From Actinomycetales bacterium (lineage in GTDB: Bacteria > Actinomycetota > Actinomycetes > Mycobacteriales > Micromonosporaceae): 64,000 nucleotides of DNA. A program made the translations under genes and the position numbers. The notes beneath the pieces are model-generated. The model was not told where the DNA came from and searched no databases. It worked only from the letters and a program-made list of their open reading frames with translations. The DNA lies in contig PKFB01000024.1 in NCBI GenBank assembly GCA_002919305.1, forward strand, positions 1 to 64,000, written 5' to 3'. The stretch's first letter is position 1, and each line of letters opens with the position of its first letter. This document shows, one piece after another, positions 34,545-43,083 of the stretch.

Positions 34545-36602
34545 TCAGACCTTATCGACGATGGCGATGAGGCGCTCCGCCACCTCTTGGGCGGCGATTC
34601 GGCCTTCGGTCACGGCGACCAGCAGCGATTCGACCGTACCGTGCCCCATCGTGACGGCCAGGCTCCGGAGGGGGGCGTCGTCGAACAGGACCCGGTCATG
34701 CTGCCGCAACGCGAGAGCGATCGCGAGCCGACCCGCCTTGATTTTCTTGGTGAGGGCCTCGGACCCCGCGCCGCGGCTGTCGAACCACTGCCTGATCTGC
34801 AGCCGTGCCTGGGGAGTGCGGACCACCTCGAGCCAGTCCTCAGACGGGCCGGGACAGTCCGGGTCTCGGGCTGTGATGATCTCGACGACGTCTCCGTCCT
34901 CCAGCATCGCCGTCAGAGGCGCCAGGCGTCCGTTGACGTAGGCGCCGATGAGGCGGTTACCGATGTTGGGATCCAAGCTGTACGCGAGGTCGATCGGTGT
35001 GGCCTCGGCCGGCAGGAGGACTTGGTCCCCACCCATGGTGAAGACCAGGATCTGCTCCTCGGACAGGTCACAGCGCAGGGAAGCCAGGAAGTCGGAGGGA
35101 TCGAGGGCCTCGCGTTGCCAGGCCAACAGGCGGTTCAGCCACTCCAGTTCCTCACTGGAGGCGGTGGCGCTGTCGCGGCCACCGCGGCTGCGGTCCTGCA
35201 GGTGGGCGATGATGCCGTACTCGGCGATGCGGTGCATTTTGTCGGTCCGGATCAGCGCCTCCAAGGGCTGATCGCCGGGACCGATCACGGTGGTGTGGAG
35301 CGACTGGTACAGGTTGAACTTCGGGGAGGCGATGTAGTCCTTGAAGCGGCCGGGCACCGGCCGCCAGAGGCTGTGGATGGCGCCCAATGCGGCGTAACAG
35401 TCGGTGTACGGGCCGGTAATGGTGATCAGCAACCGGGGCGGGTCGTGGGGCTCCCGCAGGTTGCGCTCGAGCATTTCCCGGTAGATCGACCACAGGTGGC
35501 GGGGACGGTCGGCGACCACCGCCTGGATGCGGTTTTCACGCAACGCTTCGCGAACCGGTTCCAGGATGCTCGCCAGGTTGGTGCGTTGGCTGCGGGTCCG
35601 GGCGTACTCCTCGATACGCGCGTATTCGGGTGGCCGTAGCGCCTTGAGAACGAGGTCTTCCAGTTCCCGTTTGAGAACGTGGATTCCCAGCCGGTCGGCG
35701 AGCGGGATCAACACGTCCCGGGTGGCCTGCGCGATGCGGATCTGTGAGGGGCGGGATTTGAAGCCCAAGGTCTGCATGTTGTGCAGACGGTCGGCCAGTT
35801 TGATGATCAGGACCCGTACATCGCGACCGGCCGCTACGATCATTTTCCGGATCGTCTCGGGCTCGGCGGCTTGACCGAGGTAAGCCTTGTCTAGCTTGGT
35901 TACGCCGTCGACGAGGTGGGCTACCTCGGCGTTGAAGTCTGCCTCCAAGGCCTCCAGCGTGTAGCTGGTGTCTTCGACGGTGTCGTGTAGCAGCGCGGCG
36001 ATCAGCGTGGTGGTGTCCATCCCGAGTTTGGCCAGGATCTCAGCCACGGCCAACGGGTGGGTGATGTACGGCTCGCCGCTTTTGCGGCGCTGGCCGGCGT
36101 GCATGCGGTCGGCGATCTGGTACGCGCGCCGCAGCTGCGTCGCGTCGCTGCGGGGATAGGCGGCCCGGTGAGCCCGGATCAGGGATTCGATGGGGGAGGG
36201 ATCCGAGTCAGGGAACCAGGGCAGGACGGCACGGACGAACCGGTGGAGGGAGCCATCGCGGCCGTTTTCTGACGATGTGGAAGACGAAGAAGACGAAGGA
36301 GAGTCGGTGGAGGGATCGCGGGCCGCAGAGCGAGTGGAGCGTTCCTGGCCGGCACTGTCCGCGATGGACTCCGTGGGGGATCGGGCTGCGGTGGTTCCAG
36401 AAGGACCGTCCGTTGTGGAGGAATGGGATGAAGATTGAGGGGACGGTGTTCGGTGAGGGGCGGGCGTATGAGTCGTGTTGGTGTCTGTGGAATGGACAGC
36501 TGAATTTTCTCGGGGGGATGGAGTATCAGAGGGCTGGGTCCGTACAGGTGGCGATTGGACAGGTGTTACCGCCGGTGGGGCCGGACCGGTATCGAGTCCC
36601 AT
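34545..36602 (-). CDS. RelA/SpoT homologue (HD, synthetase-like and TGS domains)
   Basis: 685 residues. ATG at 36602 with AAGGAGGTGG upstream. Residues 1-117 are a Ser/Thr/Pro-rich disordered region ending in a run of Ser. The HD hydrolase domain (about 150-330) has LLHDTVEDT (His206-Asp207, Glu210-Asp211), so (p)ppGpp hydrolysis looks intact. The synthetase-like domain (about 355-470) keeps GRFKDYI and YQSLHTTV, but the GRxKH motif reads DRPRH and the next conserved Lys is Glu376. A TGS domain spans about 517-578; there is no ACT domain. Likely the second actinobacterial RSH (RshA-like) rather than the main Rel. Upstream of the Nudix and nucleotidyltransferase genes, probably one operon. Confidence 0.88.
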   Translation of the reverse strand: MGLDTGPAPPAVTPVQSPPVRTQPSDTPSPRENSAVHSTDTNTTHTPAPHRTPSPQSSSHSSTTDGPSGTTAARSPTESIADSAGQERSTRSAARDPSTDSPSSSSSSTSSENGRDGSLHRFVRAVLPWFPDSDPSPIESLIRAHRAAYPRSDATQLRRAYQIADRMHAGQRRKSGEPYITHPLAVAEILAKLGMDTTTLIAALLHDTVEDTSYTLEALEADFNAEVAHLVDGVTKLDKAYLGQAAEPETIRKMIVAAGRDVRVLIIKLADRLHNMQTLGFKSRPSQIRIAQATRDVLIPLADRLGIHVLKRELEDLVLKALRPPEYARIEEYARTRSQRTNLASILEPVREALRENRIQAVVADRPRHLWSIYREMLERNLREPHDPPRLLITITGPYTDCYAALGAIHSLWRPVPGRFKDYIASPKFNLYQSLHTTVIGPGDQPLEALIRTDKMHRIAEYGIIAHLQDRSRGGRDSATASSEELEWLNRLLAWQREALDPSDFLASLRCDLSEEQILVFTMGGDQVLLPAEATPIDLAYSLDPNIGNRLIGAYVNGRLAPLTAMLEDGDVVEIITARDPDCPGPSEDWLEVVRTPQARLQIRQWFDSRGAGSEALTKKIKAGRLAIALALRQHDRVLFDDAPLRSLAVTMGHGTVESLLVAVTEGRIAAQEVAERLIAIVDKV

Positions 36603-36981
36603 AGGCCACCTCCTTGACCGACCGGCTGCGGCGGTGGAACCCGAGAATGTCGTCTCGCACGACTCCCGCCACTACCGGTCCTGACGCATCGTCGAGCTTC
36701 GTGGAGCTGTTCGACACGGCATTCGACTTTGATACTAGTGTCCTGTCCCGGAAGGTTCACCGGTTAAGGTCTGCATTTATCGGCCTAGCCGATCACTGAG
36801 CCTTATTCACCTTATTCGGTGTCCTCTTGTCAACGCCCCAACCGGCTAGGGGACAGGCTCTAAAATGCGCGCACTGCACGAGCTAATACCGAGTTCTGGT
36901 ATCACGATTTACCTTCTCTTATCGAGATGAATCAGTCCGACATGGACCATCTACAGTGATCACTGATGGGCCCTGACCGGT
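36603..36981. promoter_or_regulatory. intergenic region upstream of the RelA/SpoT homologue
   Basis: 379 bases, noticeably AT-richer than the surroundings, between two minus-strand genes. It must carry the promoter of the RSH gene. Near the far end is a perfect 12-bp palindrome CAGTGATCACTG (36954-36965), 17 bases past the stop of the nuclease gene. CACC-TTATTC-GGTG also forms a short hairpin. No gene is credible here on either strand. Confidence 0.5.
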
Positions 36982-38838
36982 CTACACCGGACGGACGGGA
37001 CGGTGCGTAGGGCGCGCCAAGCCATGCTCCCGGAGCGGGTCGGCCGCGTGAATCGCCGCCTCCACTTTGTCGAGCAGGAAACGCCATCGGCCGGCGCCGT
37101 GGACCGGACTCCACCAACCGGTGGTGGCTCGGACCAGGCGGGTCTCCGGTCGCTCCAACCAGGCCAGCACCCGTTCGGTCTCGGCGGCGCTGGCGCAGGG
37201 GGTGGGGCCCGGCCCGGGACGGACCGTCTCGGCGGTCGCCAGCAGAATCTCAAGCGTGGGATTAGGGTGCGCGCCCGGCGGGGAGCAGCCCGCCGCCACG
37301 AGCCGGCCGTGCCGGATCACGGCCAGCTCCCAACCACCCATGGCCGCGGGGCGCGCCGCCACTAACTCCGAAATCCTGGTCAGGGAGGTCAGCCGCTGAA
37401 CCCGTATCACCGCCGAGACGAACGCCGTCAGGCGGCTGCGTGCCACGGTGGCCTCTTCATAGCGCAGCTGGGCCGCCAAGGAGCCGATTCGCTCCAGGGA
37501 GCGCTCCACGATTATGGAGGGGTCGCCGTTGACCGCGGCCCGGAACACCTCGGCGTACTTTTGATACTCCTCAACAGAGATGCGATGGTCGCAGGGCGCC
37601 GGGCAGCGGGCCATCTCGGCCAAAGCGCAGGCCGGGCTGGGGCGGCGTGGCGACAGGCGGGTGGTGCACTGCCGTAACGGGAGCGCATCGTGAACGGCGG
37701 CCATCGCTAACTCGGCCGAGCGGCGAGACCCAAACGGCCCCAGGTAGCAGCCGGCGTCGTCGCGCACCTGCTGCACCAGGGACAGGCGGGGGTAGGGCTC
37801 ATCGGTGAGTTTGAGCCAGGTGACCCGTTCGGGGAATTTAGAACGTCGGTTGTAGGGGGGCTTATGGGCGGCGATGAGGCGTAACTCCCGGATCTCGGCC
37901 TCTAAGCTGTGGGCGCACTCCACCGCCTCTACGCGTTCGGCGGCCGCGAGCATCTCCGAGATCCGCTGACGGGTCTCGGCCGCGGTGAAGTAACTGCGGA
38001 CCCGGTTGGCGATGTTGGTGCTAGTGCCCACATACAGCACCCGGTCGGCGGCGTCCCGGAACAGGTACACCCCCGGCGCCTGGGGCAGCCCGTCGGCCAG
38101 GTAGCGCTTCCGCCGCTGGGTGGGACTGACCGCGCGGCAGAACTCCATCAAATCCTCGAGGGTGAACACCCGGTACCCGGCCAGTCGCGCGATCAGGGCG
38201 TGCAGCACATCGGTGGTCGTACGGGCATCGGCCAACGCCCGGTGGCTGGGCTGGTGCGGGGTGCGGAAGTACTGGGCGAGGGTCGCCAGCTTGCAGTTGG
38301 GGACCTCGTCACGTGTCAGGACTCGCCGGGCCAAGGTAACGGTGTCCACCACCTGGAAGGCAGGCCACGCGCGCCCCGTGCGGGCGGCGGCGGCCTTGAG
38401 GAAACCCACATCGAAGGGGGCGTTGTGGGCCACCAGCACTGCGTTATGGGCGAATTCCAGGAAACTGGGCAGCACCTGTCCGATCGTCGGCGCTGACGCC
38501 ACCATGGCATCGGTGATGCCGGTGAGCACTGTGATGAACGGAGGGATGGGGGTGCCAGGATTAACGAGGGTGGAGAACTCGCCCAGCACCTCGCCGCCAC
38601 GAACCTTGATGGCGCCGATCTCGGTGATGTCCGCCGTGTCGGGCGTACCCCCGGTAGTCTCCAGGTCCACCACGACGAACGTGGTTTCACGTAGTGGTTG
38701 ACCGATGTCGAAAATGCTGGACTGAATGTCGGTCCGACGACGTACCGACGGTACGCCGCGAGCCGGGCTGTCGGCGCCGCGGGAGGCGGCCAGGGGCGGT
38801 GACAAGCCCGGAAAGGGAGATAGATGAGGACCGGACAT
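36982..38838 (-). CDS. DEDDh 3'-5' exonuclease fused to a UvrC-like GIY-YIG nuclease
   Basis: About 618 residues. N-terminal exonuclease of the DnaQ type (residues ~50-215): motif I VVVDLETTG, motif II HNAPFDVGFL, motif III HRALADARTT. A GIY-YIG domain follows (~255-340): GVYLFRDAADRVLYVGTSTNIANRV, the catalytic arrangement of UvrC's N-terminus, then a UvrC-like region with CALAEMARCPAPCD cysteines. There is no UvrBC-interaction or HhH region. This fusion is known in actinobacteria (for example Rv2191) and is thought to act in DNA repair. ATG at 38838 chosen; the frame runs open to 39492 but that part lacks protein-like character. Confidence 0.88.
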   Translation of the reverse strand: MSGPHLSPFPGLSPPLAASRGADSPARGVPSVRRRTDIQSSIFDIGQPLRETTFVVVDLETTGGTPDTADITEIGAIKVRGGEVLGEFSTLVNPGTPIPPFITVLTGITDAMVASAPTIGQVLPSFLEFAHNAVLVAHNAPFDVGFLKAAAARTGRAWPAFQVVDTVTLARRVLTRDEVPNCKLATLAQYFRTPHQPSHRALADARTTTDVLHALIARLAGYRVFTLEDLMEFCRAVSPTQRRKRYLADGLPQAPGVYLFRDAADRVLYVGTSTNIANRVRSYFTAAETRQRISEMLAAAERVEAVECAHSLEAEIRELRLIAAHKPPYNRRSKFPERVTWLKLTDEPYPRLSLVQQVRDDAGCYLGPFGSRRSAELAMAAVHDALPLRQCTTRLSPRRPSPACALAEMARCPAPCDHRISVEEYQKYAEVFRAAVNGDPSIIVERSLERIGSLAAQLRYEEATVARSRLTAFVSAVIRVQRLTSLTRISELVAARPAAMGGWELAVIRHGRLVAAGCSPPGAHPNPTLEILLATAETVRPGPGPTPCASAAETERVLAWLERPETRLVRATTGWWSPVHGAGRWRFLLDKVEAAIHAADPLREHGLARPTHRPVRPV

Positions 38839-39174
38839 CGGCAGCACCGTAGGCAGACGGTACGACAGAACGCACTGCGCCACGCCGATTGCGCCCCGTA
38901 TCCGGGGTCGGAAGATCGCATATCGGACAGGGTTCGGTGGGGAGGGGGAGGCCGTTTCAAGGTGACGGTGACAGACTGGTGAGATGCCGGTTCCAGGGAC
39001 CACGAAGCAGCGCCGCCGACGAGTTCGTCGCAAGACACGCGTCGGTGGTGTAACCGTGCGCGCCATGACGACCCGGCTAGCAGTCAGCACGACGTGGATG
39101 GGTACGCCATGACGGCCGCCCAGGGAAGGCATGTGCGCCCGCCCAGGAAGCCCACCGTTCCCGAAGGGGAAACG
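38839..39174. other. divergent intergenic region, nuclease / NYN gene
   Basis: 336 bases between the starts of two divergent genes. Open frames cross it on both strands (extensions of the nuclease gene and an alternative NYN start at ATG 39109) but none has a good ribosome site. I see no repeat or RNA element. Confidence 0.4.
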
Positions 39175-40602
39175 GTGAGCGGGGAGGCGAACCTGAGTGT
39201 TGGCGATCCAGGACCGACAGCTGAGGAAACCGGTCAGTCCAACGCCTACCCCGGCGACCACCACGCGGGCGCTGACCACGAGGAGGCCCACGACAGTGAG
39301 CCCGAACCGGTGCTGCCTGAAGCGGTTCGGCAACGCGTGGTCACTTTGACCTCCGCCGCCATGACCGGGATGCCGGACAGCGAACTGCCGCCCCCCTTGC
39401 GGCGGATCGCCAGGTTCGCTCCGCAGCGGCGTGCCAAACTCGGCGCCGCGGCGATCGCTACCCACCTGACCAACGACCCGGTGTTCCGGCAACGCATCGC
39501 CGACCGGGTCTTGGCCGAGGCAGGGGAGTTGGGCGCCGCCGTAGCCAACGGTGACTTTCCCGCCGCGGCGGACCCGATCGAACTGGCGGCCCTGGCCTAC
39601 CTGGCCCGCCCGATGGGTTGGGTTGAGCTGATCGGCAAGGCCAATGACGCCGTGCGGGCCGAGGCCGAGGCCGCCTTAATCGCCGAACGGGTACGCCAGG
39701 CCGAGCAGCGGGCCAGCCGCGCCGAGGCGGATCGGGACGCGATGACCGCGGAGCTGGAGCGGCTGCGGGACGAGGTGGCCGCGCTTCGGGAGCGCAACAA
39801 CGGTCTGAGTATGGAGATCAAGGCCCTGACCAAGGCGCTACGGGACGCCGAGCACCGGGAACAGAAGGCGGCCGCGACCCTCGCCAGCGAGCGCGGGCGC
39901 ATCGCGCGTACCGCCGCTGACCACGAGGCCGAGGTGCGTCGCCTGAAGGCCAAACTGGCCGACGCGGAGGCGGCGCTGGAGACAGCGCGTCAGGCCAACC
40001 GGGAGATACGCGCGGCCGGGGACGCCCGATTGTGGCTGCTGCTGGAGACACTGGAGCGCACCGCACGCGGGCTGCAGGCCGAGTTGGGGTTCAAACCGGT
40101 CGAGCGGCTCCCCGCCGACTTTGTGGCCGACACCGCCGCGGAGCGCCCGGACGCCGCCATGCCCGGAAGCCGGAAGGCCCGCGCGGCCGATGACCCCTCC
40201 TGGCTGGATGAGCTGCTGGGCATGCCCCGAGTCCATCTGATCGTGGACGGGTACAACGTCACCAAGCGAGGCTTCGGTGAGTTGTCGTTGGAGCAGCAGC
40301 GCCGCCGACTGGTCACCGGGCTGGGCGGGATCGCCGCGCAGACCGGAATCGAGGTGACGGTGGTCTTCGACGGGGCCGAACGGGTGCACGGCCTGCCCCC
40401 CGCCCCCCGGAACGTCCGGGTGCTGTTCAGCCGGAAAGGCGAGACCGCCGACGACCTCATCCGTCGCCTGGTACGCGCTGAGCCTTCCGGGCGACCGGTC
40501 GTGGTGGTCTCCTCCGATCGGGAGGTCGCCGACGGGGTGCGCCGCCACGGCGCCTACCCCGTCGCGTCGGACGCGTTACTGCGCCGACTCTCCCGGACCT
40601 GA
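39175..40602 (+). CDS. NYN-domain (YacP-like) putative ribonuclease with long coiled coil
   Basis: About 475 residues. Residues ~165-310 are a long charged coiled coil (RVRQAEQRASRAEADRDAM ... AALRERNNGL). The C-terminal NYN/PIN-like domain has VHLIVDGYNVTKRGF (first acidic residue), TVVFDGAERV and ETADDLIRRLV, and VVVVSSDREVADGVRRHGA (third acidic cluster), as in YacP/Rae1-type endoribonucleases. GTG at 39175 is preceded by AAGGGGAAAC and preferred; ATG at 39109 would add 22 residues. The last 27 bases overlap the convergent nucleoside hydrolase gene. Confidence 0.85.
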   Translation: MSGEANLSVGDPGPTAEETGQSNAYPGDHHAGADHEEAHDSEPEPVLPEAVRQRVVTLTSAAMTGMPDSELPPPLRRIARFAPQRRAKLGAAAIATHLTNDPVFRQRIADRVLAEAGELGAAVANGDFPAAADPIELAALAYLARPMGWVELIGKANDAVRAEAEAALIAERVRQAEQRASRAEADRDAMTAELERLRDEVAALRERNNGLSMEIKALTKALRDAEHREQKAAATLASERGRIARTAADHEAEVRRLKAKLADAEAALETARQANREIRAAGDARLWLLLETLERTARGLQAELGFKPVERLPADFVADTAAERPDAAMPGSRKARAADDPSWLDELLGMPRVHLIVDGYNVTKRGFGELSLEQQRRRLVTGLGGIAAQTGIEVTVVFDGAERVHGLPPAPRNVRVLFSRKGETADDLIRRLVRAEPSGRPVVVVSSDREVADGVRRHGAYPVASDALLRRLSRT

Positions 40603-41586
40603 CCCGGGCCGGGTGGGCAGGCTGCTGAGGCGGGTCAGTAGGTGCTCGGCGATGGCCCGTGGGTCAGCCGCCACTCCTACCTGCACCGTTGACGGCTCCG
40701 CGGTGGCGCCATCCTCGGCCCGCAGATCCACCGCTGTGTTGCCCCGGCTGGGGCCGAGGGTGGTGTCGACCGTTACGCGCGCCGGCTGGACCTGGATCGA
40801 GCCGGGGAGCACCGCTTCCAGGACAGCCACGGCGTCGTGGACGGCGACCACCTCCAGGCCTAGGACGCGGCGGTAACTATCCAGGTACCGCTGGAAGGGA
40901 TCGGCCAACACCCGCCCGATCCCGTCAGAGCGTCGCAGGGTGTCCAGATCGGCCGGGGTCAGGGCCGTGGTGAGGGTGACGTCCAGCCCGATCAGGGTGG
41001 TCGGCACCGGGCGCGGCAGCCCGGGCGCGGTGAGCACCCGGTAGGCGGCCTCCGGGTCGTGCCAGACGTTGAATTCGGCGGCGGGTGTGACGTTGCCGGC
41101 TCCGATGGAGCCACCCATCACCACGAGTCGGGCCAGGCGGGCGGCCAGGTCGGGATACAGCGCGTAGAACAACGCCACATTGGTCAGCGGCCCGACGGCC
41201 ACCAGCGTCACCGGCTCAGGGGTGGCGCGTACGGTCGCCGCGAGGAACTCCACAGCGCCACGCGGGTCGGGGCGGGCATCCGAGTCAGGTAACACCAGGC
41301 CACCGAGGCCGTCGTCGCCGTGGATTGTCTGGGACCGGCGCGGTGCGGGGATGACCAGTGGGCGGGCCGCGCCCGGCGCGACCGGGATGTCCTGGCGGCC
41401 GGCCAGCGCCAGAATCCGGAGCGCGTTGCGGGTGGTGTGTTCGAGGCTGACATTGCCGGCTACGGTGGTGATCCCCAGCAGCTCCACCTCAGGGCTGGCG
41501 CAGGCCAGCAGGATCGCGGCCATGTCGTCGATCCCGGGATCACAGTCGATCACTAACGGGCGGCGTGTCTGGTGAGACTCCGTCAT
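40576..41586 (-). CDS. inosine-uridine preferring nucleoside hydrolase
   Basis: 336 residues. The Ca2+-binding N-terminal signature VIDCDPGIDDMAAILL is complete; GITTVAGNVSLEHTTRNAL, VGPLTNVALFYALYP, VVMGGS, EFNVWHDPEAA and the C-terminal VAVHDAVAVLEAV (active-site His-Asp) follow in order. It hydrolyses N-glycosidic bonds of nucleosides for purine or pyrimidine salvage. ATG at 41586 with GGGGAAG upstream; the longer open frame is unsupported. Overlaps the NYN gene tail to tail. Confidence 0.93.
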   Translation of the reverse strand: MTESHQTRRPLVIDCDPGIDDMAAILLACASPEVELLGITTVAGNVSLEHTTRNALRILALAGRQDIPVAPGAARPLVIPAPRRSQTIHGDDGLGGLVLPDSDARPDPRGAVEFLAATVRATPEPVTLVAVGPLTNVALFYALYPDLAARLARLVVMGGSIGAGNVTPAAEFNVWHDPEAAYRVLTAPGLPRPVPTTLIGLDVTLTTALTPADLDTLRRSDGIGRVLADPFQRYLDSYRRVLGLEVVAVHDAVAVLEAVLPGSIQVQPARVTVDTTLGPSRGNTAVDLRAEDGATAEPSTVQVGVAADPRAIAEHLLTRLSSLPTRPGSGPGESAQ

Positions 41587-41619
41587 AGGCTGATCTTCCC
41601 CGGTGCGGGCGATCAGTCG

Positions 41620-41648
41620 GCTCTGACCGTCCCGGGGCCGGTCAGAGC
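41620..41648. promoter_or_regulatory. inverted repeat in the divergent promoter region
   Basis: GCTCTGACCG (41620-41629) and CGGTCAGAGC (41639-41648), a perfect 10-bp repeat with a nine-base spacer, between the nucleoside hydrolase and M48 genes. Candidate operator; it could also be a hairpin. Confidence 0.4.
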
Positions 41649-41691
41649 ACCCCGTGGGGTGTGGTCCGGCGACCGAGAAGGGGAGGCCACC

Positions 41692-41805
41692 GTGAAGGGA
41701 ACGACCGTCATCGATACCACGGCCGGCGTGGGGACGGTGGCCGGCGACGGTGTGGCGAGCATCGGCGAGTCCGGTGAGGTCGGGATCGGAGGAGCAGGCC
41801 GATGA
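41692..41805 (+). CDS. possible 37-aa leader ORF coupled to the M48 protease
   Basis: GTG at 41692 has GGGGAGG five bases upstream, better than many annotated genes. The 37-residue product is Gly/Val/Thr-rich (KGTTVIDTTAGVGTVAGDGV...) with no signal peptide. Its TGA overlaps the ATG of the protease gene (ATGA), the classic arrangement for coupled translation. It could be a real small protein, a leader peptide or chance. No homologue recognised. Confidence 0.4.
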   Translation: MKGTTVIDTTAGVGTVAGDGVASIGESGEVGIGGAGR

Positions 41806-43052
41806 CGCCCCGAACCGGTGCCGCATTGGCCCTGGGGGTCCTGGTGCTGGCGATCCTGGTGATCGCGATCCTGGCGGTGCCGTGGTCCCAGGCCACCCCA
41901 TCGCGTGCTGTCCAGCAGGCTGCGGTCTCCACCCTCCCGGAGGACGCGGTGGAACGGGGCAAACGCCTGCACGCCACGCTCCGTCCCGGTAGTTACGGCT
42001 CCTTGCTGGTGGGATTGGCGGCGGCGCTGGCGCTGGGGTTGACTCCACTCGGCGCGCGGATCGTGGAGCTGGCCGGCCGGATCACCGGTGGGCATTGGGT
42101 GGCCGAGGCGCTCCTGGGAGGACTGGTGGTGGCCTTCGCCGGTCAGATCGTCACCCTGCCGTTCGCGGCCTGGCGCCATGTCGTGCTGCGCCGCTATGGG
42201 TTGTCGACCCAGGACTGGGGCGGGTGGTTCGCCGATCTGGGGCGGGCGGCTGGAGTCACCGCGGTCCTCGGGGCGGTGGCACTGCTGGGGTTTTACGGGG
42301 TGACCCGGCTGGCCCCGCGGTGGTGGTGGGCGTGGGCGGCTGGAGGAGCCGCTGGTTTAGTGGTGCTGTTTTCTTTTGTGTTTCCGGTCCTGGTGGCGCC
42401 GGTGTTCAACCGGTTCACGCCGATGCCGGAATCCCCACTGCGTCAGCAGCTGTTGGCGTTGGCGGAGCGGGACGGGATCCCGGTCCGGGATGTTTTGATC
42501 GCTGACGCCTCCCGGCGTACCACCGCCGTCAACGCCTACGTGGCCGGGTTGGGAGCGACCCGTCGGATCGTGGTCTACGACACCCTGTTGGAGGCCGCGC
42601 CACCGGAGGAGGTGGTTCAGGTGGTCGCGCATGAACTGGGGCACGCCAAACGCCGTGACGTGGTGCTGGGCACTACCTTGGGGGCGCTGGGGGCCGCCGC
42701 CGGCGTGTGTGCGGTGTACCTGTTGGGGGGTTGGAGCGGGCTCCTGCGCCGGGCCGGGGTGTCGGATATCGCTGAGCCCCGAGGAGTGGCGCTGCTGTTG
42801 GCGATCATGGCGGTGGCCGGGTTGCTGGCTATGCCTTTACAGAACGCAGTTTCCCGGCGGATCGAAGCGCGGGCGGATGCGTACGCCCTGGCGTTGACAG
42901 AGGACCCCGAGACGTTCGCGGCGATGCAGCGGCGACTGGCGATACGCAACCTGGCCGATGTGGATCCACCGCGCTGGGCGTACCTGCTGTTCGCCTCCCA
43001 CCCCAGCACCGCCGAACGGATCGCGGCGGCGATGGAGTACGCCCGCCGCTGA
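41802..43052 (+). CDS. M48-family membrane zinc metalloprotease (Ste24-like)
   Basis: 416 residues. GGAGGAG lies seven bases before ATG 41802. Transmembrane helices at about 7-27, 65-85, 100-120, 150-168 and 178-198 precede the catalytic domain with VVAHELGHAKRRD (HELGH at 277-281) and the third zinc ligand Glu in RRIEARADAYAL; two more helices lie between them. The architecture is that of CAAX prenyl protease 1/Ste24, which in bacteria handles membrane-protein quality control; a prenylated substrate is not implied. Followed after 31 bases by the PimB-like gene on the same strand. Confidence 0.9.
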   Translation: MTPRTGAALALGVLVLAILVIAILAVPWSQATPSRAVQQAAVSTLPEDAVERGKRLHATLRPGSYGSLLVGLAAALALGLTPLGARIVELAGRITGGHWVAEALLGGLVVAFAGQIVTLPFAAWRHVVLRRYGLSTQDWGGWFADLGRAAGVTAVLGAVALLGFYGVTRLAPRWWWAWAAGGAAGLVVLFSFVFPVLVAPVFNRFTPMPESPLRQQLLALAERDGIPVRDVLIADASRRTTAVNAYVAGLGATRRIVVYDTLLEAAPPEEVVQVVAHELGHAKRRDVVLGTTLGALGAAAGVCAVYLLGGWSGLLRRAGVSDIAEPRGVALLLAIMAVAGLLAMPLQNAVSRRIEARADAYALALTEDPETFAAMQRRLAIRNLADVDPPRWAYLLFASHPSTAERIAAAMEYARR

Positions 43053-43083
43053 GCGTGAACCGCCGGGCCCGTACCATCGCCGG

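Noticed and set aside
36614..36799. 61-codon open frame upstream of the RSH gene
   Set aside because: TTG start without a ribosome site and within the presumed promoter region.
38839..39492. 218-codon N-terminal extension of the DEDDh nuclease
   Set aside because: Composition is not protein-like, no ribosome site, and it overlaps the divergent NYN gene.
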